Below, piece after piece: positions 17,897-26,895 of a stretch of 64,000 bases of DNA; position 1 is the first letter of the stretch; each line of letters starts with the position of its first letter. A program made the translations under genes and the position numbers. The stretch comes from JANQGG01 sp964642175 (lineage in GTDB: Bacteria > Bacteroidota > Chlorobiia > Chlorobiales > Chloroherpetonaceae): the NCBI GenBank assembly GCA_964642175.1, contig CAZXOK010000001.1:790233-854232 (forward strand), in the 5' to 3' direction. The notes under the pieces are model-generated. The model saw nothing but the letters and a program-made list of their open reading frames with translations. It ran no database searches and was not told the DNA's origin.

Positions 17897-18100
17897 ATGC
17901 CAACATTAACATGGAACGATGCTGAAGATATCGGATTGGCATTAGAGGAAACCTATCCCGACACCGATCCATTAACCTTGCGGTTTACTGAGCTCCACAA
18001 GATGATTATGTCATTAGATGGGTTTGAAGATGATCCAAAAGCCTCAAGCGAAGCGAAACTTGAGGCTATTTTGCAAGCCTGGTTGGATAAACGAGAGTGA
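17897..18100 (+). CDS. iscX: IscX (YfhJ) Fe-S assembly modulator
   Basis: The 67-residue acidic protein matches IscX over its whole length: LTWNDAEDIGLALEETYPD, then LRFTELHKMI, then GFEDDPKASSEAKLEAILQ, ending WLDKRE. IscX binds IscS and iron and tunes cluster assembly. In proteobacteria it sits at the end of the isc-hscBA-fdx operon. Here no isc gene is nearby and it instead follows dnaJ by 16 bases, so it may be co-expressed with the DnaK-system genes. Confidence 0.9.
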   Translation: MPTLTWNDAEDIGLALEETYPDTDPLTLRFTELHKMIMSLDGFEDDPKASSEAKLEAILQAWLDKRE

Positions 18101-18117
18101 AATTGTCTTTTAATGAT

Positions 18118-18558
18118 TTAATCGATACTTTCCAGAATAGACTTGGCAAAATCCACAGGTCCCTCCGGGTTATCTTTCGACTCCATACCAAAAGCCTTTT
18201 CAGCAACTACTTCATGTTTCAGTAACGGAATACGAAGTTGTGGAAGATAAAGCAGTTCAGCTGATATTTCCGGACCGCCACAGACCACAAATAATCCGAT
18301 TTTCTTGCCCGTTAAGTTTCTAACAATGTTTCCCTGGGCTAATGTTGTACCAACATTTTTAGACAGCATTAAATTATAGATCGGTGAGCCAATTACCACA
18401 ACATCAAACTCTTCGAGAAAACGGTAATCCGCATTAGGAACGATAAGACCTTTTTCAACATACATGCCACTTTTTACAAATTCCTGGCCCATGGCATCAA
18501 TCATTTGTTCGGTTTTACCACCACGTTGATAGCAATCAAAAAGGATAATGGCTTTCAT
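18118..18558 (-). CDS. Flavodoxin-domain protein
   Basis: The 146-residue protein has a flavodoxin-like alpha/beta fold. The first strand and phosphate loop are IILFDCYQRGGKTEQMIDAM, which is modified relative to the usual SxTGNTxxxA. A second segment is DVVVIGSPIYNLMLSKNV, and a third strand is KKIGLFVVCGG. This resembles the Flavodoxin_5/menaquinone-dependent protoporphyrinogen oxidase type (HemG-like) more than electron-carrier flavodoxins, but FMN binding is only inferred. It converges with iscX and has no partner gene nearby. Confidence 0.78.
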   Translation of the reverse strand: MKAIILFDCYQRGGKTEQMIDAMGQEFVKSGMYVEKGLIVPNADYRFLEEFDVVVIGSPIYNLMLSKNVGTTLAQGNIVRNLTGKKIGLFVVCGGPEISAELLYLPQLRIPLLKHEVVAEKAFGMESKDNPEGPVDFAKSILESID

Positions 18559-18710
18559 CAGGTAAGGTTTTGATTGAAAAACTGTAAGCTACATGTTGAA
18601 TCGCGGAAAATCAAGCCGTAAAAAGTTTAAAAAACCAACATCAGGCAAAAAGTGGGCTTCATGTTGAGCTACTGTGCTGATAACCCGATAAGTACATGTG
18701 TCGTCTGATC

Positions 18711-19685
18711 TCAGACCCGGCATTCAGGCTGATGCTCCAAATACCACCTGTAAGTATCCTTTAAGCCTGCTTCAAGATCTATATCTGCCTGCCATCCCAA
18801 GGCATTTAGTTTCGACACATCCAGGAGCTTGCGAGGTGTGCCATCGGGTTTGGATGTATCAAAAATAATGGTGCCTTTAAATCCCGTGACTTTGGCAATT
18901 GTTTCAGCCAGCTCCCGGATAGTGCAATCTTTCCCTGTACCAACATTCAAATGAGAGAGCATGGGCTTGGTTTGGGTATTATAGACATCCGGCGGCAGGT
19001 TCATGACAAAAACAGAGGCTCTGGCCATATCATCCACATGCAAAAATTCTCGTTTGGGTGTACCGGTTCCCCAAATCGATATCTCGGGTTGATTGGTTGT
19101 TACAGCCTGATGGAATCTGTGCAGCAGTCCCGGGATAACATGACTGTTTTCAGGATGAAAATTGTCGTACGGCCCGTAAAGATTAGTTGGCATTACACTC
19201 CTGTAATTGCGAAGATACTGCCGGTTATAACTCTCACATAATTTAATGCCGGCAATCTTGGCAATGGCGTAAGGCTCGTTAGTCGGTTCCAGTGTGCCAG
19301 TGAGCAAGGCCTCTTCACTCATGGGTTGCTCGGCAAGCTTAGGGTAGATACAACTGCTACCAAGAAAGAGCAGCTTATGAACATTATGTTGATGAGCGGC
19401 ATGGATTATATTTGCTTCAATAGTCAGGTTCTCATAGATAAACTCAGCCGGGTAGGTATTGTTGGCATGAATCCCGCCAACTTTCGCGGCTGCCAGATAC
19501 ACCTGATCGATAGCCTGTTGGGTAAAAAACGCCACGACTTGTCCCTGGTCCAAAAGGTCAAATTCCCGGCGCGATCGTGTAATGATATTTTTATATCCCA
19601 GATTAGTTAAATGTCTGACAATTGCCCGGCCAACCATACCATTATGGCCGGCTACAAAAATATTATCATTAAAATTTGTATCCAT
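18711..19685 (-). CDS. fcl: GDP-L-fucose synthase
   Basis: The 324-residue extended SDR performs the epimerisation and NADPH reduction that turn GDP-4-keto-6-deoxymannose into GDP-L-fucose. Motifs are VAGHNGMVGRAIVRHL (cofactor loop), FLGSSCIYPKLAEQPM with the catalytic Ser and Cys, and the YAIAKIAG Tyr/Lys pair followed by NLYGPYDNFHPENSHVIPG. It starts one base after the gmd stop, so both genes form one operon. The product feeds fucosylation of surface polysaccharide or glycoproteins. Confidence 0.96.
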   Translation of the reverse strand: MDTNFNDNIFVAGHNGMVGRAIVRHLTNLGYKNIITRSRREFDLLDQGQVVAFFTQQAIDQVYLAAAKVGGIHANNTYPAEFIYENLTIEANIIHAAHQHNVHKLLFLGSSCIYPKLAEQPMSEEALLTGTLEPTNEPYAIAKIAGIKLCESYNRQYLRNYRSVMPTNLYGPYDNFHPENSHVIPGLLHRFHQAVTTNQPEISIWGTGTPKREFLHVDDMARASVFVMNLPPDVYNTQTKPMLSHLNVGTGKDCTIRELAETIAKVTGFKGTIIFDTSKPDGTPRKLLDVSKLNALGWQADIDLEAGLKDTYRWYLEHQPECRV

Positions 19686-19686
19686 G

Positions 19687-20808
19687 TTATTTTTCCAACG
19701 AGATGATGGCTTTGTACCCGTGCTGTTTTAAAAGTGCATAACGCTTTGCTACTTCCAGATCGTGCTGAACCATTTCTTTACACATATCCTGAGCACTGAT
19801 TTTTGGTTCCCACCCAAGTTTTTCTTTCGCTTTAGTGGGATCGCCCAACAAGGTTTCAACTTCTGCCGGTCGGAAGTAACGCGGATCAATTCTTAAAATC
19901 ACATCACCGTTCTTAACACCAGCAGCGTCATTGCCCTGAATAGACTCAACAATGCCAATTTCATCCAGACCGGTTCCTTCAAAACGAATTCCTATTCCCA
20001 GTTCTTTAGCAGACCACTCTATAAATTGACGTACTGAATATTGTTGTCCGGTTGCAATTACAAAGTCTTCGGGTTTATCCTGCTGAAGCATTAGCCACTG
20101 CATTTCTATATAATCTTTGGCATGGCCCCAGTCTCGCAGGGCATCGATATTACCCATGTACAAACACTCTTCGAGTCCCTGTGCAATGTTGGCTAATCCA
20201 CGAGTGATCTTTCGGGTTACAAATGTCTCTCCACGACGCGGCGACTCATGGTTGAATAAAATGCCGTTACAGGCATACATGTTATAGGATTCACGATAAT
20301 TCACTGTTATCCAGTATGCATAGAGCTTAGCTACAGCATAGGGACTTCTTGGATAGAACGGGGTTGTTTCTTTTTGCGGGGTTTCCTGAACAAGCCCGTA
20401 TAACTCGCTGGTGCTTGCCTGGTAAAACCGGGTTTTTTTTTCAAATCCTAAAAACCGTATAGCTTCCAGTAGCCGTAATGTTCCCATGGCATCCACATCG
20501 GTCGAATATTCGGGTGACTCAAAACTCACAGCCACATGGCTTTGGGCGCCCAGATTATATACCTCATCGGGTTGAACTTCCTGAAGTATCCGGGTAAGAT
20601 TCGAAGAATCTGTCAGGTCGCCATAATGAAGTCTGAACTTTGCATTCTTCTCGTGGGGATCTTGGTAAATATGATCTATACGCTGGGTATTCAACGAGGA
20701 CGCACGCCGTTTAATGCCATGCACCTCATACCCTTTATCTAATAGAAATTCAGCTAAATAACTGCCATCCTGGCCAGTGATACCTGTAATAAGTGCTTTT
20801 TTCATCAT
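19687..20808 (-). CDS. gmd: GDP-mannose 4,6-dehydratase
   Basis: The 373-residue extended SDR converts GDP-mannose to GDP-4-keto-6-deoxymannose. It shows ITGITGQDGSYLAEFLLDKG, GIKRRASSLNTQRIDHIY, YNLGAQSHVAVSFE, ASTSELYG and FYPRSPYAVAKLYAYW, all diagnostic of GMD. The segment around NGDVILRIDPRYFRPAEVETLLGD is also typical. It is the first gene of the gmd-fcl pair. The start has two adjacent ATG codons. About 240 bases separate it from the GAPDH terminator side. Confidence 0.97.
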   Translation of the reverse strand: MMKKALITGITGQDGSYLAEFLLDKGYEVHGIKRRASSLNTQRIDHIYQDPHEKNAKFRLHYGDLTDSSNLTRILQEVQPDEVYNLGAQSHVAVSFESPEYSTDVDAMGTLRLLEAIRFLGFEKKTRFYQASTSELYGLVQETPQKETTPFYPRSPYAVAKLYAYWITVNYRESYNMYACNGILFNHESPRRGETFVTRKITRGLANIAQGLEECLYMGNIDALRDWGHAKDYIEMQWLMLQQDKPEDFVIATGQQYSVRQFIEWSAKELGIGIRFEGTGLDEIGIVESIQGNDAAGVKNGDVILRIDPRYFRPAEVETLLGDPTKAKEKLGWEPKISAQDMCKEMVQHDLEVAKRYALLKQHGYKAIISLEK

Positions 20809-21003
20809 AAATGATTCGTGATGCAGAGCATTTAATTTTTTCAGATCAAGTTGTTGATCAATTCCGGATTAATAGGCTTAATTATAATGTATAAATCTAT
20901 GAATGCTCATAGAAAAAATCTAATGATTTGTGGATTACAACATGGGTGAGCAATTGATATCGCAGGGTGTTTGTAGCATCAGCATTCTGTTTTTCAGATA
21001 AAA

Positions 21004-21028
21004 AAAGGCAGCCGGGTAGGCTGCCTTT
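21004..21028 (-). terminator. Rho-independent terminator after gapA
   Basis: AAAGGCAGCC and GGCTGCCTTT form a perfect 10-base stem around a 5-base loop. On the minus strand the stem is followed by a run of T. It lies 18 bases after the gapA stop. Confidence 0.9.
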
Positions 21029-21045
21029 AACTTAAACCATTCAGT

Positions 21046-22041
21046 TTATTTGACTTTTAAGATCAAGTCAATAACGCGGGAAGAATAACCTAACTCGTTA
21101 TCGTACCAGCCTACCACTTTTACCATATTGCCTTTAGCCATGGTAAGAGGTGAGTCGAAGACACAAGAGTATTCGTTACCAATAATATCTTTTGATACAA
21201 TCGGGTCAACTGAATATTCCATAATGCCTTTCAAACCGGATTCAGAAGCGGCTTTCATGGCAGCGTTCACTTCGTCTTTGGTAACTTCTTTATTCAGGTA
21301 CCCAACAAAGTCGGTAACAGAACCATCTGGTACAGGCACACGCATAGCCATACCATCTAATTTTCCGGCAAGTTCAGGAATAACCAAACCAACTGCCTTT
21401 GCAGCACCTGTTGTGGTTGGGATAATTGAAACTGCAGCTGCTCTGGCACGGCGCAAATCTTTATGCGGCAGATCTAAAATTTTCTGATCATTGGTGTATG
21501 CATGAACAGTTGTCATGAAACCCTGGATAATACCAAAGTTATCGTTAAGAACTTTAACCATCGGAGCCAGACAATTGGTGGTACAACTGGCATTTGACAT
21601 GACCTGTTCGCTGCCTGTTAGCTTATCATCATTGACACCTAATACCACAGTGGCATCCACATCACCTTTAGCCGGTGCTGAAATAATTACTTTTTTGGCT
21701 CCACCAGCAATGTGCAGGCTTGCTTTTTCTTTGCTGACAAAAATACCGGTTGATTCGACCACAATATCTACACCCAGATCTTTCCAAGGAAGATTCGAAG
21801 GGTCTCTTTCGGCGAAAACTTTTAATTTGGAGCCATTGACGATCAAATCATCACCTTCAACGGTTACTTCTCCCGCAAATTTTCCGTGATTTGAGTCATA
21901 CTTTAACAAATGGGCCAGTGTGCCGGCATCTGTTAAATCGTTAATGGCTACAACTTCGATCTCGTCGTTTTTTAATGCTTGACGGTAGACAAGACGACCG
22001 ATGCGGCCAAAACCATTGATTCCAATTTTGACTTTAGACAT
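21046..22041 (-). CDS. gapA: Glyceraldehyde-3-phosphate dehydrogenase
   Basis: The 331-residue glycolytic enzyme oxidises glyceraldehyde-3-phosphate with NAD. It has INGFGRIGRLVYRQ, the catalytic SNASCTTNCLAP loop, the VHAYTNDQKILDLPHKDLRRARAA-type region (catalytic His follows), and GWYDNELGYSSRV. The residue after the second strand is an acidic Asp in AINDLTD, favouring NAD over NADP. It is a single-gene unit with its own terminator. Confidence 0.97.
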   Translation of the reverse strand: MSKVKIGINGFGRIGRLVYRQALKNDEIEVVAINDLTDAGTLAHLLKYDSNHGKFAGEVTVEGDDLIVNGSKLKVFAERDPSNLPWKDLGVDIVVESTGIFVSKEKASLHIAGGAKKVIISAPAKGDVDATVVLGVNDDKLTGSEQVMSNASCTTNCLAPMVKVLNDNFGIIQGFMTTVHAYTNDQKILDLPHKDLRRARAAAVSIIPTTTGAAKAVGLVIPELAGKLDGMAMRVPVPDGSVTDFVGYLNKEVTKDEVNAAMKAASESGLKGIMEYSVDPIVSKDIIGNEYSCVFDSPLTMAKGNMVKVVGWYDNELGYSSRVIDLILKVK

Positions 22042-22200
22042 ATTGATGGGTCTATTAATAGGTTTTAAGAAGACTGCATTTAAACTTATACTGAACCATT
22101 CGCAGGTCTTTAGCAGGTTGTCTAAACATACGAAAGATAAGCCCCATAAGCAATATCAAGTACAGCCAATTTCTACAAAACCATCCGATAACTGCAAGAT

Positions 22201-23646
22201 TTAACATGAATATCTGTCTTCCAGAACTTTTTTCATTTCAGCTAAAAGACCTCCAAAACTTCCATTGCTCATGATTAAGATCAGGTCGTTCTCGCACAAC
22301 TCATATGAAATATATGCCACAATCTTCTGCACATAATCTGGCGGTGTTGGCAATGTTGTAACGAACCCTGTTTTGCCTTGCTTTTTTAATTCGTTCAGGA
22401 TAAGTTCTGTGTTCAAGTGCTCACTTTCACTGTATCGCTCAGGACGATTAACCGGGCCAAAAACAACAATGTCTGCTAATTGAAATGCTTGTGTAAAATC
22501 CGCCTGAAAGATACTTCGGGTCGATGTGTTGGAGCGAGGTTCAAAACAAGCAATGATTCGCCGGTTTGGGTACATCTGCCTGGCAGCTTTCAGGGTTTCA
22601 GCAATGGCAGTGGGATGATGGGCAAAATCATCCATTAACGTGATTTTATTCTGGTTAAAGATAATCTCCAATCGGCGTTTTGGGGCATGAAAACCCGATA
22701 ATGCGTTTTGAAAGGCTGAAAACGGCACACCAACAAAATATGCTGCAGCTATACAGGCCAGAGTGTTGCGGCAGTTATGTTCACCGAAAAGTGGAGAGCG
22801 CAAACGTCCCAGTTCATTCCGGTGATGGACAACCGTAAAATCAACACCCTGTTCAGAAGTTTCCAGATCAACAACCTGCCAGTCTGCTTCTGCCTCCAAA
22901 CCAAATGTTTCCACTTTTGCGTGTGATTTTTTTGATAGTTCCAGGGCTTCTGGGGATTGCGTACCGACTAAAAGCAGCCCATTTCTTGGGATCAGTTGAA
23001 TCATGCGGGAAAAAGATAAGCATATAGCATCCAGATCCGGGAAGATATCGGCATGGTCGAACTCAATATTGTTGATGATGGCCAGGTTGGGCCGGTAATG
23101 CAAAAACTTACTGCGTTTGTCAAAAAATGCTGAGTCGTATTCGTCCCCTTCAACTACAAAATACCCATGATCTTGCCCGTCGGAGGTGTTGGCCGGTCGG
23201 CAACCACAATGGAAATTAGCATGGATCCCTCCAAGTAAAAACCCCGGTTTCAACCCTGTGCTTTCAAGCATCCAGGAGAGAAGGGATGTGGTAGTGGTTT
23301 TGCCGTGTGTGCCGGAAACCACTATGGAATAATGGCGCCGGATCAGGATTTGGTGCACTATTTCGGGAAGCGACACCAGGGGTAGGCGTTGATTGAGCGC
23401 TTCTTCCAATTCCGGATTACCGCGACTGATGGCATTACCTACCACAATGGTTGCACCTTGAAAAGTCCTGAGATTATGCGGGTTAAATTCGCTGAAATAG
23501 GGGATACCGGAAGTTAATAAAAAGTCGCACATGGGCGGATATACCCCGGAATCTGAACCCGTTACATCATGGCCAAGTTCTTTTAATGCCACTGCTACCG
23601 AGCCCATGGCTGTACCGCCAATTCCAATAAAATAAAATGGTCTCAT
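22201..23646 (-). CDS. mpl: UDP-N-acetylmuramate:L-alanyl-gamma-D-glutamyl-meso-DAP ligase
   Basis: The 481-residue Mur ligase recycles cell-wall tripeptide by joining it to UDP-MurNAc. Key segments are FIGIGGTAMGSVAVALKELG at the N-terminus, the ATP loop SGTHGKTTTTSLLSW, VEGDEYDSAFFDKRSKF, NNIEFDHADIFPD, and MDDFAHHPTAIAETLK. The DEYDSAFFDKRSKF stretch distinguishes Mpl from MurC. Its ATG overlaps the stop of the upstream sensor kinase (ATGA), so its translation is probably coupled to that gene. Confidence 0.93.
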   Translation of the reverse strand: MRPFYFIGIGGTAMGSVAVALKELGHDVTGSDSGVYPPMCDFLLTSGIPYFSEFNPHNLRTFQGATIVVGNAISRGNPELEEALNQRLPLVSLPEIVHQILIRRHYSIVVSGTHGKTTTTSLLSWMLESTGLKPGFLLGGIHANFHCGCRPANTSDGQDHGYFVVEGDEYDSAFFDKRSKFLHYRPNLAIINNIEFDHADIFPDLDAICLSFSRMIQLIPRNGLLLVGTQSPEALELSKKSHAKVETFGLEAEADWQVVDLETSEQGVDFTVVHHRNELGRLRSPLFGEHNCRNTLACIAAAYFVGVPFSAFQNALSGFHAPKRRLEIIFNQNKITLMDDFAHHPTAIAETLKAARQMYPNRRIIACFEPRSNTSTRSIFQADFTQAFQLADIVVFGPVNRPERYSESEHLNTELILNELKKQGKTGFVTTLPTPPDYVQKIVAYISYELCENDLILIMSNGSFGGLLAEMKKVLEDRYSC

Positions 23647-26600
23647 GTGTCTGATTGAGATGCAGGCAATTCAATAAAAAAGGTTGAACCGCAGTTTTTA
23701 CCGGGGCTTTCGGCCCAAATTCGTCCGTTATGAAGTTCAACAAGGTGCTTAACGATCGATAGCCCTAATCCGGTTGAAGATTCCCCGGCAGTAGGCCGTG
23801 CCGATAGCTTTTTAAATTTACCAAATAACAGGGTCATATCTTCCGTGCTGAGACCTAATCCCTGATCGGTAACTTTGCATACAACCACTGACTGGTTTTC
23901 TCGTTTGTCGGGATAGACGTTAATGGTAATCTTTGTGTTGTTTGGGGAGTATTTAATGGCATTGCTCAGGAGGTTTTCCATAACCTCGCGAAGTCGATGG
24001 GCATCGGCATGAACCAGGCATTTCTTTTCAGTATGGTACTCCAATATTTGTTGTTTCTTTTTAACACGCATGTCATAATCGTCGCATACGATGGAAATCA
24101 GGGCGCCAAGATCAAGCGATGTTTTGTTTAGTTCCAGTTTCCCGCTTTCCAGGGCCGATGTATCCAGTAACTCCTTGATTAAGCCGAGCATGTATTGTGA
24201 GGCACGATGAATGGATTCAGCCATGGGCGATATTGTGCCATCTTTATGTGCTTCTTCCCTGATCAATTGTGCGTAGCCCAATATGTTTTGCAGTGGATTT
24301 TTTAAATCGTGTGAAGCGATGCTTAAAAACTGCGTTTTCAGATCGTTCAGCTCTGTTAATTCTTGGTTGTTTTTCTCCAGGGCTCTTTTCTGTGATGCAA
24401 CTTCACGGGTGCGAACATCAACAAGGTATTCCAGCTCTTGTTGACGCTTTTTCAAACGCAGAATATTCAACTGGTGCAAACTGTAGAGCAAGATACCGGC
24501 AAGTAAAACATAACCGGCATAGGCTATCGGGGTTTGCCAGGGGGAAGGCTGAATGCTGAAAGAAAAGGTTGCCGGTTTGGCCATTTTGCCGGCATAATCC
24601 ATAGCCTCTGCCACAAACTCATAGTCACCGGCAGGAAGATTGGTGTAAGCTTTTTGACCTTCGCTCTGCCAGTCTGAAGGATATTGATCAAAACCAACAA
24701 GTTGGGTTCGAAACCGGGTTTCTGACTCACGCTTGAAATTAAGGCAGGCAAATTTGAACGTGATCTCATTCTGCTCATGGTCCAGTGTTAATGATGAATC
24801 GCGATTGAAATGGTTCATTTTCTGGTGCTGATGATCTCTAAGCTCATTTTTAAACAGAACAGCGTTGAGCAATGTTTTGGGTTGTTTTGGCAACTTTGGA
24901 TCAATATGTGGCGAGATCATAGCTGCACCTTCCGTGGTGCCAAACCATATTCTGCCCCGGCTATCACGAAAAGATGCCCCTGCATTGCCTTCCATCGAAG
25001 GCAGGCCATCTTCGGTTGTAAATGTTTCCATCCTAACGCTTAAGGTATCACTATTGGAAGAAGTTGGTGTGAGACGAAATACCCCGCGGTTGGTGAGTCC
25101 ATAAATACGCCCTGATTGATCAAGCTGCAACTGATAAACCACATTGTTGGGCAGGGCTGGGGAAGACTCTTCATCAAAGTGCATCCAACGCCCATCTTTC
25201 CGGTAACTTAACCCACCACTTGTGCCAATCCACAAACCACCTGTGCTATCCTGAATAAGGGATCTGACCTCGTTGTTGATCAGGCCATTTTCGGTATTAG
25301 TGACTTCTGTTTGGTCGCTCTTGAGCAATACCAACCCGGCCCGGGTTCCCAAATAGATCTTATTCTGGTTTAAAGGCAAGGCACAGTAAATATAGTTCGA
25401 GGGGAGGCCGTTTTTAGTGTTCAATTTCCGAACTGATTTATAAAAAGGATCAGTTATGAACAGGCCATTGCCTGCGGTTGCCATGTAAAGTTGGTTGTTT
25501 GGCAGCTTAAGAAGGCTTGTAAAAGTTGTCTCTTCAAACAAATCTGGTAAAACCTTTTTTGTGTGTTGGTTTTCATAGTGATACAACCCTTGGTTGGTAG
25601 CCAAAAGCACCCCGTTGCGGCGAATGGGTAAAATATCGCGAATGGTAAGAGAGTAGAGAACTTTATTGAAACGATTTGTTCTCGGATCGTAAATGCTTAA
25701 TCCTGTAGTGGTACCGAAGAAAAACTTACCACTTTCGGGAGCTTCCGCAATAGACCAGACAACCGGATGATGAATTCCCTCCGATTTCCCAATGCTTTTA
25801 AACGAGCCATTTCGAAGCACGCTCAGTCCCACTTCAGTTCCAATAAATAACTGACCGGAATCATGAGAAAGCAGGCTTAAGATAACCTGATTGGATAACC
25901 CATGCTGTTCGGAGTACCAGGTTGTTTGCCCGGCACTTTGTTTAAATAAACCCCTGTTGGTACTTATAAAAAGTATCCCGTTTTCATCCTGACTTATGGC
26001 TGTAATGTATGCTTGCCAGTTCAGTTCTGGATAGTTTCTGGCAGTTAGACGATCCCCGGAGAGTTGAAATAATCCGTTGCCCTCAGAGCCAACCAGAATT
26101 TGTTTGGATTGGGTTTCCAATAAGCTGGTGGGTTTTGAATTTATCCCTCCTGGAAATGCTGCCAGGCTTACTATCGAATCATTAATCACATACACCCCAT
26201 TCTTAGTACCGGCATACAGGGTGCCATTCTGGCTTTCAAGGATGCTGAAAACCGGATGCACAAGGCTGTCTTTAGCAATTCCTGAAACTGCAGACAAGTA
26301 AGGCTCCTGCGTGCGGTCAAACCTGAGAAGCCCAAAGTTAGTGCCGATGAGGATTTCCCCTTTTGATAAGCAAAGCAGTGCATGAAGCCGGACTTTTTGT
26401 CCCTGAAAATCCAATTTGTAGCTCTGCCATTGCCAGTCGCTGGGTTTTTTGCCAAGTTCCGGTAAAAGCTTATGGAGCCAGCCCGCCCGTGTGCCGATCC
26501 AGATAGAGCCATCCCGTGCACATTGCAGGTTGTTTCGAGGCACTGCATTTGAAATCGTGCGGCTTGGCAGATGAAGAGTTTGCAGGCGATTGCCATCATA

Positions 26601-26804
26601 AAAGGCAAGCCCATCCATGGTTCCGATCCAAAGCCACCCTCTCACGTCTTCTTCTATGTTGGTAATACTGTTTTGGGGCAAGCCTTCTTTATCGGTCCAG
26701 ACCTGATGGATTTCTTTCATTACATCTTCAATCCCTTTGGCTATAACAGAAGCGGGATGTATAACATGCAGAATTATCAGTAAGGAAAAAAATACCAAAC
26801 GCAT
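23643..26804 (-). CDS. Two-component-propeller sensor histidine kinase (Reg_prop, Y_Y_Y, HisKA, HATPase)
   Basis: I place the start at an ATG at 26804 because it begins a signal peptide (MRLVFFSLLIILHVIHPASV); the frame stays open further upstream. The periplasmic part is a double beta-propeller of short repeats such as GWLWIGTMDGLAFYDG and GGLWIGTSGGLSYRKDG (about residues 30-700), then a Y_Y_Y domain ending YTNLPAGDYEFVAEAMD. One membrane helix follows near 780, a coiled coil, HisKA (SIASHDLKNPLQNILGYAQL) and a HATPase domain (ENLLSNAIKYSPN, TGLGLSIVKHLVEL). It has no receiver or HTH domain, unlike many Bacteroidota hybrid versions. It overlaps mpl by four bases. Confidence 0.9.
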   Translation of the reverse strand: MRLVFFSLLIILHVIHPASVIAKGIEDVMKEIHQVWTDKEGLPQNSITNIEEDVRGWLWIGTMDGLAFYDGNRLQTLHLPSRTISNAVPRNNLQCARDGSIWIGTRAGWLHKLLPELGKKPSDWQWQSYKLDFQGQKVRLHALLCLSKGEILIGTNFGLLRFDRTQEPYLSAVSGIAKDSLVHPVFSILESQNGTLYAGTKNGVYVINDSIVSLAAFPGGINSKPTSLLETQSKQILVGSEGNGLFQLSGDRLTARNYPELNWQAYITAISQDENGILFISTNRGLFKQSAGQTTWYSEQHGLSNQVILSLLSHDSGQLFIGTEVGLSVLRNGSFKSIGKSEGIHHPVVWSIAEAPESGKFFFGTTTGLSIYDPRTNRFNKVLYSLTIRDILPIRRNGVLLATNQGLYHYENQHTKKVLPDLFEETTFTSLLKLPNNQLYMATAGNGLFITDPFYKSVRKLNTKNGLPSNYIYCALPLNQNKIYLGTRAGLVLLKSDQTEVTNTENGLINNEVRSLIQDSTGGLWIGTSGGLSYRKDGRWMHFDEESSPALPNNVVYQLQLDQSGRIYGLTNRGVFRLTPTSSNSDTLSVRMETFTTEDGLPSMEGNAGASFRDSRGRIWFGTTEGAAMISPHIDPKLPKQPKTLLNAVLFKNELRDHQHQKMNHFNRDSSLTLDHEQNEITFKFACLNFKRESETRFRTQLVGFDQYPSDWQSEGQKAYTNLPAGDYEFVAEAMDYAGKMAKPATFSFSIQPSPWQTPIAYAGYVLLAGILLYSLHQLNILRLKKRQQELEYLVDVRTREVASQKRALEKNNQELTELNDLKTQFLSIASHDLKNPLQNILGYAQLIREEAHKDGTISPMAESIHRASQYMLGLIKELLDTSALESGKLELNKTSLDLGALISIVCDDYDMRVKKKQQILEYHTEKKCLVHADAHRLREVMENLLSNAIKYSPNNTKITINVYPDKRENQSVVVCKVTDQGLGLSTEDMTLLFGKFKKLSARPTAGESSTGLGLSIVKHLVELHNGRIWAESPGKNCGSTFFIELPASQSDT

Positions 26805-26895
26805 AGAGCCATTAGCCTGTAAGTGTGGTTTTGGGAATATACAAAAACTCTCAGGCAATGTTGGACACAAGATGGGGTACCGGACACTTAGAGGT

